64,000 nt of DNA from the NCBI GenBank assembly GCA_011009095.1, contig VTPC01000402.1:80998-144997 (forward strand), given 5' to 3'. The notes below the pieces were generated by a model that saw nothing but the letters and a program-made list of their open reading frames with translations, had not been told where the DNA came from and ran no database searches. The stretch comes from Ignelater luminosus (Eukaryota; Arthropoda; Insecta; Coleoptera; Elateridae). Positions within the stretch are counted from its first letter, which is position 1, and each line of letters opens with the position of its first letter. The position numbers and the translations under genes were made by a program. Below are positions 8,870 through 20,321 of this stretch, one piece after another.

Positions 8870-11800
8870 AGACCGTGGGAAGCTCAAGTAGTTAAGATGG
8901 CGCTGGTTAGATGGAAAAACAGCTTTGAGCTGAACTTTTGTTGAAATAAAGGTGGTCTACCTATTAAACTTGCTAAGAAGGTTTGAGAATAAGGGAAGAA
9001 CGATAGCGGTATGATAAGTTGAACAAGTCAACAAATGCAAGCAAGCCAACAATTCATAATTGAATATTAACGGAAATTGTTATTACACATTTTTAATTTA
9101 ATACAAAGAGTTACAATTAGTAAAACATTCAAATTCTATTTTGACTTCCTTTGTGTTATCACGATTTTATTTTTCTTTAATTCCCTTAATAAACTTATCG
9201 TTTAAAATGACAGCACCATTAACGATAATACTCCAATACAAGCGTATTCATTTTAAAACTGAGCAGAGATAGCCTACTTTTTATGGGGTTAAAACTGATA
9301 ATATTATCTTTATAACGTAATGCATTGCCTTTGTAACATAAATTAACGGGTTTCAGTAATACCGAGAATCGAGAAAAGGTCAAAAAACCTTAATTAAATA
9401 ATAATCTGTCGGTGATTTTACCATTAGCATTACAAGAGAAAGAGAGAGAAAAACATTTCCACTAAACACTGGAAAGCTCGAAAAATATAAATTTCTAAAA
9501 CATCTTCTATTGGTAGAATGCATGGTAGTAACACGCAAATGCGATTACCGTTCGATTGTTAATTCATGTGAAAAATACCAAAACGGTTTGAAAATGATGA
9601 TAGTTGTAATCGAAAATTGTTCCCGGAAAAATAAACAACATTGACTATATTGTTGATGTATTGACCGCGGCGGTGCTAATTGTAAACATAGATTTGTTAT
9701 GAGTTGTTTGAATTTACTTATACTTAACCGATGACATTAGTTGGTATATGGATATGGCACTTATGGGTTTAATGTATTTTTAATGAAACCTCTTCTAAAT
9801 GGCTACTGTTGATGTTTCAATTTTCTTTTGGTTGGTTTAATTTATGTTATGGCATGTACATAAAACGAAATTTTGAAATATATTTTATCAAAATGAATAC
9901 TTTTGTTATTTTAGTTTTTCTGAATCTATCAAGACCGTAGTTCTTTTATCAGCTATTGTGTGTATGGTTTTAAGACCAAACTAGCTTTGTTCTGATTTTG
10001 GTCATCTCGAAAATCAAGATCAGAATGAGATGGGGTCGTGGGATAAAGAAGCTTTTCTTAGGCTTAAGACCAAGACATGTGCAAAACACAGTAGGTTCTT
10101 TTAGAATTACTTAAGAAGTAGTGACGGGATGTTGTTGCCTATTCGAAGTCTTTTGGTCCATCTTTTGGGTTATTCAAAACCCTAATGTGCTTTACAAACT
10201 ATTTTGACATTTGGCAAAAAAGCCAGATCAAAAGGTAAAAGTTGGGCTAAAATTCTAGTTTTTCGAAGACATAGATCTTTGGGATTGCATTGCTGGAATT
10301 AATATAAAACAAAAACTTTTCTGTTTTTCATTATATTACAAAATTACTGTAGCAAAAGTTAGTACAGAAATGAATTGTCAGTATCTCCAGAATAAGTGAA
10401 GTGCGGTGAGTAATTCACTTTAGATTTTAAATATTCTCTTGATGTGATCTAAACAAAACAAAAAAAAATGCTCTGACTGGGTTGCCAAGCCTTAGATCTA
10501 TACCAAAATCTGGAAAATATGAAAGACCAAAACTCGCATAGGTTTTACTCTTGTCGAACACTAGACTAAACTCTAATTTTTATGTTTTGCTCTTTTGGAG
10601 ATTTCATAGAAATTTACTTTCTGAGTTTTGATGATCTAAAGTTTCCAAAATAGCATCTTTCTAGACTTTGGCGTGTTCTCTCAATGTGGATAGGTGAAGA
10701 TGTTTTGAGCATTTCGTTAGTCTCAATTTACTGCTTTTGTCAGAATTTTGTCAAGACGAAACTCACTTTGAAGGGAATCCTTTTATCTGAACACTAGCCA
10801 ATAATCTACGTAAACAAGAATAAATTGACTATTATCCATCATTCAAGCCAAATAAACGAATTGACAATCTTGATACCTTCACAGCAATAGAGACGTTAAA
10901 AGTAATAAGCAGTCTATCCGCAGTTGCAACATTTACTTTTCTTGGGTTTTTAAATTTTCTTTTCTCAGTTACCAAATAAATCTGGAATTTTTTCAAGCTT
11001 TGCAACTACTTCAGTTCAAGGTAGTTGCCGTCTGCGGCATTAGAAACTTTTCGAGCAACATAGGTATTTTCTTATTTACCAATCATCTTCGATTGCAACA
11101 CTATGCGTTATTCAATTATTTGTTGTAAATTGTCATCAATTTGGTCTTTTGACAAATTTACTGAAACTGGTATGTTACGGTTCCTGACTCACCGATCAAA
11201 CGCAAAGCTTGAAATTGGCCAGTTACTTTAGGCTATCGATTAACTGTCTTATAGTTTCGGAAGTGGTCAGGTTTTATTCCCTATTAACCTTCATCTTCCC
11301 AACTGACCTTTTTTGGCGGCTGGGGCAACAGACCCTTATAATTGAACTCTCCTCTGTATTAACCTTCTTACATCAGCTTCTGTCAGATCAGGGTATCTTG
11401 ATACGATAATCCCTTCTAGATATGAAAAAACTGTCGAAAAACCATAATGAGTACAAAAAAATTGTTTCCGATATTAAAAACGAAAACGAAACAAAAAATA
11501 AAAGACCGGTGATGCCCAGATCACTTGAAAATGTATTCCATTTAAAGAAAATCGGAATTCGTGTTGCACAACTGTTATGAAACATCCTGTATCTACTGGC
11601 TCTAATATTGACTAATTTTTAACGACCTTTAGCGAAATCAAAAGTGATATGAAGGGATTTTTATAAAGCTATTAGACATGCATCCTGATGCGGCAACTCT
11701 CTAACCCCATTTCAATACTAAGAAAAAATCTAATCGTGACTCTTAAACACGAACTATGGGTTCGAATCTAACATTGTCTACATTGAAGTAATTCTTGAAA

Positions 11801-14055
11801 GCCTTCGACAACATTGCTTCTAATCCATTATTAAATACTTCGAAATCTTTCTAACGATTTGGAATTTATCGAGAAGTTTGTCAACTTTTAAGTTGTTTGT
11901 TTTCCAAACCCCAAACCAATATAGATAATCAATTGTCGACCATCATCATCATTATTATTATTAAACATCAGGGTGGATAAAGTAATAAAAGGTATTTGTA
12001 CTAGCAACAATGTTTTTCTATTTTATACAGTTAGAAGGATCATAACAGGCCATGAAAAACAAAATTCATGTTTCAGCTTAATTCATAAATTACACTTTGG
12101 CAGCTGTCAACTGATTTCTGAATTAATTGAGGCGCAGGTTTTGTTTCTCATGGTCGCTCCTGACTTAAAATCTATACATGATAGTGGAATTATAACTGAA
12201 CTGTTCAGTTGAAAAGGCGATGAACAAGTATAGAAAATTAAATTAGCTGTGATAAGCAGCTGAATTCTATAATAAAAATAGAACAAAAAAGTTGGTTATT
12301 TTTTGTTTTAAATGCGCTGTTTGCTTCAATTAAAGTTTTAAGCTTTAAATAGAAGTCTCGCTCAGTAATGATTTAATGAAATAATAATGACGACACGCTA
12401 TTATTTTTGACAGCTATGCTATTAAAAAAAAAACAAAAAGCGTTGTAAGGTGTAATTTCCAGAGATTTTCTTTGATGTACACAAAAATTCAAATTTCCCA
12501 ACCCAACACGAAATCGTTCAGTATTGAATTTCACCTGTAGAAAATTAATCTGGAATTAGAATTGTAACTGAAACTGACAATGAGTAATATTTGTCAAAAC
12601 AATGTATTGTTTGCTGTTGATTTGTTTGCTGCTTCTGATTTTCGTCCCTAGCGCTGGGAGCTCATCTCGTGGATGTGATTAGATTTGTGTTACGGTCTAC
12701 TTCTATATGTAGATTATCGGATTAATTTGCATCTCCCTGTGTTTATACAGGAATATGTAGGCGGGAGGTATGTAGTACTTCTATAATACACCGGGTGAAC
12801 TGCTTCATAAGAAATGCAGAAACAGCTTATGCTGAAATGAATTTAAACATAACCTCAAAATGTCATGGGTTATTTTAAATAAGTAAAAGCGATGAGTTGT
12901 ATATTTGCCAGGCAATCTATTTAAATGTAATTACTGGGAAATGTCTTCAAGAAATATCAAGTTTTGTAAATATTTGAAACGTCAATAATAAATTGGGTCG
13001 GTAGTTAACAAACGGAAAACTTTCTTTATTGTTGACACACCAGATTATGGATTAAATTTTCTCTTTAAATAATTGACTGAATTGTTACATGAAAATTTAA
13101 TACTACTTAGTTTATCCTAATAATATCAAACGCAAACCTCATTTCCCTTATTGTTTAATAAATTATTCAGGAAATAATATTCTGGGTGACGAACAGAGAG
13201 TGACTATACGTGACTTCCTATGTTATACGAGACGTTTGAACGGGTGGGCATATGGATGATGATATTATTACTGTTATTAATATTCTTCTTGATCTTAAAT
13301 TATATTGTGTTGATTCTTGCTGTTACACTAAAAAATTGCCCCTCTATCGATTACAGCAGTGTTGGAAATAATGTGATTTGGGATTAGCGTAGAAGGTGCG
13401 ACTTTTAAACAAGTTATAAAATTTAATTTTAAAGTCGTATTTTTCGCTGTTGGTTTTTGCTATATTTTTCTCAACGGTACCAATTATTATTAATCTTTAC
13501 TAGTTTCCGTTTTGTCGAGAGGTTTTTTCTTAATTTAAAATTTTTTGCGACTAGACCTTATTCAATTTTGCAATTTCTTATTTTAACTGAATCTGATTTA
13601 ATATTTTAGGTATAAATATACTGACTGAAAATTAGAAAAAAAAATTTTCAAACAACCCTGAACTTTTCTAAAATTATTTCTCAATCTTGTCAAAAATTTT
13701 AAAACTTGATATATTTATAATATGGTTATAATATATATTTTATAAGTAGAAGTATATAATGATCAGACTTGCAACTTCTTTTCGAGATACATTAAACGTA
13801 GTGGCTGGCGCACCTTGTTGAAAGGTAAGTACTGTTGTTTTTTTTATTTCCTGTACTTTCGCATGCTTCAATTTTATTTCAATAAATATATGAAACGTTT
13901 GCGTTTAATTACCGAGCTACCTTTTAGTAGAAGTATTCTAAGGCGATAATTAGCAATAGTCTGCAACTTGCAGACTTTTGAGATAATCAGATATTTAACG
14001 ACAACATCCATCTTTGCCCATAAAAGCAATATTATGGAAATTGATTACATAAAAT
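8870..14055. other. 5-kb stretch without recognised gene
   Basis: AT-rich intronic or intergenic sequence. Several short frames occur but none shows a domain, codon bias or splice context. Noted within it: a GA-rich run near 9440, a candidate solo transposon end near 11527-11590, a CAT/ATT microsatellite at 11941-11966, and (TATA)-rich sequence near 13715-13760. Confidence 0.5.
11941..11966 (+). repeat. Compound (CAT)n(ATT)n microsatellite
   Basis: A short trinucleotide tract, CATCATCATCATTATTATTA and onward, of about 26 bases. Simple-sequence repeat with no further context. Confidence 0.85.
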
Positions 14056-14374
14056 GGTACAGGGACATCATCAATAGCAGGAAGCCACGTGACCACTAAT
14101 TTAAAAGTGGCGCGAAATTTTACCTTTCAACGTTGGCTACACTCCTTCACGAGTATATTTCTAACCTAAAATTACATCAGCGTGCGTACGTTCCTTGGTT
14201 TCTTGGTCTCTGTTTTGCGTTTTCTACAGTTTATTTTGTTCTATTTAAAAATCAGTCTTTTTCAAGACTAAATCTGTTTTTAAATCGAGGTAAGTTAGAT
14301 TTAACGCATTCAAAGTGTGATAATAAATTTTAAAACTGCATAATTATTTCAGTTTAGAAGATTACGTTTTTGCG

Positions 14375-15667
14375 ATGCCTTTTACAAGCGAACAAGATAA
14401 ATTTATTTTAATAGCTCACTATCGAAGTGGAACACAGAATGCAGATGGTTCATGGACCTATTCATTGCAATCTTGTATCCAACAATTTGAACAAGCTTTT
14501 CCTGAAGTGCAAGTCCACTACGATGCATTTGAACGTCGTAGGCATGATATACTTAAGCGGTTTGAAGAAAAACATTGCATCTGCAAACGCAAATCATCTG
14601 GTAGACCAACCGTATTAACCGATGAAGTTCTCGAGGACATGCAGATGCGAATGAATCGTAGCCCCCATAAATCCATTAAACGCTTAGCCACTGACACAGG
14701 TAGGAATCTATTTGCATTAAACAAATAATATGTTTTGCTTCATTCGTGTTTTAAATTATTAATTATTTTGAATTTATCACTTGTAGTAATTCAATTGTTA
14801 TATTAGCAAACTTATATAAAAAAACTGGCACTGCTATTTATTTCTGAATTATTTACATTCACTAAACAATTTAAACTATTTTAAACCATAATCTAACCAA
14901 CAACTTTTTCCGCAGGACTTTCATATGAAAGTTGCCAAGTTGCATTAAAAAAGAAGCTACGAATGCATCCCTATAAAGTGTCTGTATTACAAGAACTGTT
15001 TCCGCATGATCATCAATTACGAGTTCAATACTGTCAGTGGTTTATGCAACACTTGAACATCGATGACATATTAAATATTACATTTATGTCAGATGAAGCA
15101 TGGTTTTATTTGTTGGGCTATGTGAACAGCCAAAATTACAGAACCTGGGTTACAGAGAATCCCCACAATTATGAAGAAACAAGTTTGCATCCCCAGAAGG
15201 TTGGTGTATGGGTTGCGATGTCAACACGCAGGATCTATGGTCCATTGTTTTTTAATGACACAATCAGTGGAGAAAGATACCGAGATAATATGTTAACACC
15301 TTTTATCGAACAACTATTGGATGATAAAATCGAAGAGGGCTACTTCCAGCAAGATGGTGCATCAGCACATACGGCACGCACCACTATTCGTTATTTGGAA
15401 GAGTTCTTTGATGACCGAGTGATTAGTTGTGGACGATGGCCCCCTCGGTCTCTCGATCTCACACCATTATATTTTTTTCTATTTGGGTATTTGAAGAATA
15501 ATGTTGACAGGCACCGTCCACAGAATATTGACGAATTAAAAGAGGCCATACAAAATGAAATTAATAATATATCACCAGAAACCTTAGTTTCAGTTTTCAA
15601 TAGTATCAAAAATAGAGTTCGGTTATGTTTAGAGAAACAGGGTGGCCATATCGAACCATTTATGTAA
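14375..15667 (+). CDS. Transposase, Tc1/mariner superfamily, two exons, probably inactive
   Basis: Spliced as 14375-14699 plus 14916-15667, the frame gives 358 residues with no stop. The N-terminal ~110 residues form a helix-turn-helix region with a GRP motif (SSGRPTVLTDE, residues 74-84) typical of the linker in this superfamily. The catalytic domain shows FMSDEAWF (first Asp, 168), YFQQDGASAHTAR (second Asp, 255) and WPPRSLDLTPLYFFLFGYLK. In relatives the last block reads like SPDLTPxDFFLWG; here the expected third Asp is Tyr 294, 38 residues after Asp 255, and the SPD is SLD. Tyr cannot replace a metal-binding carboxylate, so the protein should be inactive for DNA cleavage. The ATG at 14375 is chosen as the first in frame before the HTH region. 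Confidence 0.85.
14700..14915 (+). other. Intron within the transposase gene, 216 bp
   Basis: The donor ACACAG|GTAGGA and acceptor TTTTTCCGCAG|GACTTT are both canonical. Removing 14700-14915 joins a split Gly codon (phase 1) and restores continuous homology: the exon 1 end RLATDTG leads into LSYESCQVALKKKLR and then HPYKVSVLQEL, the usual order in these transposases. The unspliced frame stops at 14726-14728. The intron is AT-rich, like the flanks. Confidence 0.85.
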
Positions 15668-15683
15668 TTTGTACATAAATTGC

Positions 15684-15689
15684 AATAAA
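15684..15689 (+). terminator. AATAAA polyadenylation signal of the transposase gene
   Basis: Canonical AATAAA 17 bases after the transposase stop codon, in an AT-rich context. Further AATAAA-like words follow near 15790. Confidence 0.5.
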
Positions 15690-16509
15690 ATGTAAAATAA
15701 CTAAACGAAATTGTAAAATTTAGGATAAATGTAAGCCATTATTTTTAATTCAATTCTAGTAACCTGCTACCTAATGAATTATTTTTTTATAAATAAATTA
15801 TGGTAGCTGAAATAATTGCGATTTTTAGTTCTGTTATCTAACATACCTAGTTCTAAGTGTTATGTTACATTAATTTCAGAAAATAAAAATTACACGTCAA
15901 TTATTGATCTCTTAATTATTCCCAGAACACGATTGTGTTAAGACGGCTGCCAAAGTGCCGATTTTGATAAATGGTTTTTTTTAAATATAAAATTAAACAT
16001 TTAATGACTCTTAATGATTGAGTATGTATATCATTTATGCATGCGTAACTATACAAAAAAATTCATTATTAAATATTTAGTTTTAAATTTAAATGAGTTT
16101 GAACTTCAAATATTCTTTAAATGACCAGGTATTGGTGCGTTTACCCTACCTGCATAATTATCTTTTTATGAAAAATCCTTCATAGTGGACAGTTAAATTT
16201 AATAAAATTGAAAAAATAACTAAAAAGCTCTTGTTGAACAGCTACATCAGCATTGTTTGGGCCTTATCTAATTCTTGTTTTTAAAAATGTCTTCAATATA
16301 TTGTCATTTTTTAATTTTGCAATTTTATATATAATTATCTTTAAATATTTAAATTTCTAAGTTAGTTTCATCATATATCCAATACTACGCCACTGGAAAA
16401 CTACATAATTCTTTATTACAACAGAGCTGCCAACAGTGAAAGATGTGTTGCCTAATCAACAGTAAATTTCGTGGTCACGTGGATTCCTCCTATTTATGAT
16501 GTCCCTGTA

Positions 16510-18355
16510 GAAATCTCATTGCTTTTCCAACATGTTCTTTGTTAATCGAATTTATTTCAGTCGCGAAATCTAAAAATCTCTAAAAATGGAAATTGTTGAA
16601 ACCGTTGAGCACCACTTATTGTCCAAGTTCTGAAAATTCTTTTCTCTAAACATTTAGAAACTTTTGTCTTTTTTATCACAATAAAAAAAAACTGTACTAC
16701 CAATATTATCTAACAGGACCAAAAACAGAAAAAAACAGATTTCACAATTATAATTTAATATTATTTGTAAGAATTTCTTGAGTTTTAAATAATTATACAA
16801 TAGTTGGAAAAATTTTTTATAGTATTCATTATGCCATTTCTCGTTTTAAATTAATTTACATGCTGGTCCTTGAACAACAGACAATAACCTAAAGTATTCC
16901 ATCACATCACCTGTGGTAAAAACTAAAAAAAAAAAATTGAATCGGTTTTGAACATCAAGGCTATAATTTCTAGAACATGACGATTGTTTCCCACAAACTT
17001 AACTAATTTATATAAAAATTACAATAGAAAAACCACATAACATACATATGTAGATTTTAAAAAAATTAACTTCATATCTAAATCCCTCTTTTTTCTCCAT
17101 CATTTATCCATATATCGGTATGGGAAACTTGGGAATTTAAAAAACAATTTAGTAATATTGAATGTCATTTCAATTGTTTATTCCCACATTTAATATTTAT
17201 AGAAAACGTTTTTACCATTTGTCAAGTATTATGGTATTATCTTTTGAATCACAATTTCTATTTTGTTCCATTTTCTCTTTTACAAATTAAAAAAAGAATG
17301 CAAATAATTGTAAAGGCTGTTGTTATAGCGTATCTCTCTTGTTGAATTCAATGCAAATTAAAATTAATCAAGTTAATTAATTTGGAATTTTTAATTATTG
17401 TGATTATCCTAAAACAATTGTCAATTTCAACTACAAATTGAGATGTTCCGTCTTTCTTTCTTTTTCTTTTTTTTAATTTGTGCGTAGTTATACGGTTATG
17501 CAGGATGTAGCTAATTATTTTTTAAACTTCTTTGTGAAATAATAATTGAATATCTAATTGCATGTTCTGGAATAGGATAATTTTCTTTACTCTGTTCACT
17601 TTTATAGAAAGTTCAAAAGAATCTTAAACGTGATCTGAATGTTTTTCGACTTGTACACAATATAGTGTAAACAATCTTGAAATATTTCACCTTGATACGG
17701 AAAAAAAGCTGCTTTATTTGGTCTTGCAAAACTCATTGCTTTACAGGAAAGAATTCTAACATAGACCCCAGCTCTATCATGACTCATTTTAAATTTATTT
17801 ACCCAAACCATAATGCTTTTTCACCAAGCTCCTTTACGAACGAGATTAGTAAAAGACGCATCAGGATTCTGAAGTGTGGAATATCTAGAAACATTTGCGA
17901 AATTACGTTTATGAAAGCAATATCACATTTAAGGCAAGGTTCCATGGCGTGTGGTTTGAATTCGGCTCGGGGTTTGTAGTGGCTTGACAATACTAACTAT
18001 ATAGTATCTCATGATCTATTCCATCAAACTATTCTGCAACTTTTTACTTTTCCTTTATCACTTCAGATTTATTGTCCACATCAAAGTTCCAAATGCAAAT
18101 TAAATCTTGCGCCAAAAATCAAATGTTTGCCAATGAAACAAATGAATATTTTTGCAAAGTCCAAATAAAAAGTGAAAAGTTAACACAACAGAATAATAGA
18201 ACCAGAATCAAACTGTACTAGGAATTGCACGCCTCCGTCTAATAACTTGTACGCTAACTCTTATTTCGAAACAGACATGCCCTACAGCTTCCAAAAGTAA
18301 CCGCGAGTATTCAAAGGTTGACATGAACCAATCCAAATCGTACCATTACAACCTT
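16510..18355. other. No gene recognised
   Basis: AT-rich sequence with A and T homopolymers. A 100-codon frame on the + strand (17677-17979) is overlapped by open frames on the other strand, lacks a recognisable domain and has no clear splice context, so I do not call it a gene. Confidence 0.5.
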
Positions 18356-18359
18356 TTGG

Positions 18360-19165
18360 TTGTATTCATTTACCAGAGTTCAGGGTTGTTAGTTATGGCT
18401 CATGACTTGGTAAGCACATTCGAAGAGAGACAAGTTATCTAGTTGATGCTACCGGTGGTGGTTGCCTCTGAACAAGTTGCAAACTAATCTTTTTCTCTAA
18501 CTTAACATACACAAATCAACACTGAGTCAGTTCGAGTAACTTGCGTTAAGTGGGTTTGGACTACTCATGTTCGTGACTTGTTAGTATGTGGACTAGCAAG
18601 CGGTTCGTTCAAGCCACATTCTTGTGGGATTCCAGACGTTGTCGGTACATCAAACATCAAAGTGAAACTTTTTGTAACTCGCAAACCTCTGAACGAAACA
18701 GTCGACTTGCAGTTGATATTATAATGAATGCACCTTAAAGTTTCTCCAGAAGTTATCCAACGGGCACAAGCATAATCTTCAAGTTACTTGCAGATAACAA
18801 GCAACATGGTCGACTGTGATGACTTATCGTTACGATGGCTTGACGTACCATCATGGGCTAAAAAGATGGATTTCCATGTTTTCAATCAGGATTGATTCGT
18901 CGAGTCAATGCGAGTAAACAAGCCATTACGAGTCATGCACGTATGAATCGATCTACTCACCATGTTGTACCATCTTGAATGAACACAGCGTCAAAGATGC
19001 TGTTACGGCTCAAGTTCATCTGTGCAATACTCGCGACTATTTATGGAGACTAGATGACTTGCCCAGATAGAGAGCTACGTTTTAACAAATCACAAGCCGT
19101 GGGTGGTGTGAACCTGATAATTTGCTCATCAAGTCCCTGCAGATACCGAACCTAACCTAACGAGT
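18360..19165. repeat. Region enriched in GACTTG/CAAGTC/GAGTC words
   Basis: Words such as CATGACTTG, CGTGACTTG, AGTCGACTTGCAGTTG, TTCAAGTTACTTGCAG, GGTCGACTGTGATGACTTA, GGCTTGACG and CGTCGAGTCAATGCGAGT recur at irregular spacing. GC is visibly higher than in the flanks, and all frames are interrupted. It ends near a two-unit CCTAACCTAACG telomere-type fragment. It may be an old satellite or a decayed transposon; neither can be shown from the sequence alone. Confidence 0.35.
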
Positions 19166-19210
19166 CTGCGAATACTGATATACAAGGTGTTCTGTCTGTG
19201 TAGACTTATA

Positions 19211-20066
19211 CAGTGTGTCCAAGATAAGGATGCACAGCATGGGGATCGTGGAAACGGTAACAGATACAGGATCGGTTAAATGGAATGAAAGTTGGCTATT
19301 TATAGGACCTTTTTGTTGGCGTTTGCAAAAATCTAGATACCTTGGATAGTTTCAGAGATATTTAAAAAAAGTAGATTTCTCGATTTTCGTTATTACTTTT
19401 TCTTTTATTTATTTGAAGAGATAGCGGAAAACTAAAACCATTTTTCCATTGCCACTTTTTGTTCTCTATTAAAATACGCTAACAAAATTCCTGTACAACG
19501 TTTCGGTTTCGAGTAATAATTGCTGTTCATCTTCAAAATTTTGGTTGAGCACATGATTCTTGACATAACCCCAGAGGAAAGAAATCTAACGGTGTTAAAT
19601 CAGGTCATCGTGCAGGCCAGGGTATTGTAGAATGCATTAATTTATAGCATAAGAAATCAAAATAACCCTATCATGTTTGCATCATTAGAATTGTGGCAAC
19701 AAGAGCTATCCAAAACAATTTTCAATTATTTTCCCGCCTATTTAAAAAAAAGAGATTGATGATGGTTACTCGAAACCGAAACGTTGTTCAGGAATTTTGT
19801 TAATGTATTTTAATAGAGAAGCAAAAGTGGCAATGGAAAAGTGGTCTTAGGTTTCCGATATCTTTTCAAATAAATAAAAGAAAAAATAACGGAAATCGAA
19901 AAATCTACTTTTTTTAAATATCTCTGAAACTATCCAAGATGTCTAGATTTTGCAAACGCCAACAAAAAGGTCCTATAAATAGCCAACTTTCATCCCATTT
20001 AACCGATCCTGTATCTGTTACCGTTTCCATGATCCCCATGCTGTTCATCTTTATCTTGGACACACT
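19211..20066. mobile_element. Fold-back transposon derivative with ~300-bp inverted arms
   Basis: The left arm (19211-19515) begins CAGTGTGTCCAAGATAAGG and the right arm (19767-20066) is its inverted copy, lacking only the terminal G. TA lies at 19209-19210 and 20067-20068. The arms are long and similar throughout, for example GATACAGGATCGGTTAAATG against CATTTAACCGATCCTGTATC with one mismatch. The 250-bp loop holds an antisense transposase fragment. This is the structure of an internally deleted long-TIR mariner-superfamily element. Its terminus resembles that of 30558-31528. Confidence 0.9.
19545..19619 (-). pseudogene. Mariner-superfamily transposase C-terminal remnant
   Basis: On the - strand, the loop encodes WPAR, a stop in place of Ser, then PDLTPLDFF. 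After a one-base frameshift it continues LWGYVKNHVLN. This is the block around the third catalytic Asp, which is present here (codon at 19584-19586). No other catalytic motif is recognisable upstream in the loop, so only a scrap of the gene survives. Confidence 0.75.
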
Positions 20067-20290
20067 TATATCCGAAGAGGCATAGCTTTCTAAATACTGA
20101 GCGTCAGCGCTGAATATCCCATTAAGTATCGTTACTGACGAGAATACCTAAATTAAGTTCTCTAGGAACAGTGGACATTTCGTTGTTAAAATCATATAGA
20201 AAATTGCATCTGAATATTTTACGTAGTTTTCAAAATGAACAATAAGTTACTAGATAACACAAACTTTTGAGGAACTTTCCCCATTATATT

Positions 20291-20321
20291 NNNNNNNNNN
20301 NNNNNNNNNNNNNNNNNNNNN
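20291..20321. other. Assembly gap (31 N)
   Basis: A run of 31 N bases. The flanks are AT-rich, with AAAAAATCC immediately after. Gap size may be arbitrary, so sequence may be missing. Confidence 0.99.

Larger units (their letters stand above)
14060..16507 (+). mobile_element. Complete mariner-superfamily (IS630/Tc1) transposon, 2448 bp
   Basis: The element starts CAGGGACATCAT and ends with its complement. TA duplications lie at 14058-14059 and 16508-16509. The inverted repeats run about 40 bp (14060-14100 and 16467-16507) with a few mismatches and share the block CCACGTGACCAC. Inside, on the + strand, is a two-exon transposase gene (14375-15667), followed by an AATAAA signal and ~800 bp of AT-rich 3' sequence. 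A candidate leader intron (GT at 14290, AG at 14352) lies upstream of the ATG. Both ends, both duplications and an open spliced frame make this the best-preserved autonomous-type element here, though its catalytic site is altered. Confidence 0.9.

Noticed and set aside
11755..11775. GGGTTCGAATCTAAC as the T-arm of a tRNA
   Set aside because: No matching acceptor stem, D-arm or anticodon arm could be folded around it.
13735..13830. Antisense QQxGAPA-like words suggesting a transposase fragment
   Set aside because: The catalytic Asp codon is absent, the frame is broken at once and no third-Asp block or inverted repeats follow. Chance similarity is as likely.
17677..17979. 100-codon open frame on the plus strand
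   Set aside because: Overlaps open frames on the opposite strand, contains no recognisable motif and sits in AT-rich sequence with no promoter or splice signals.
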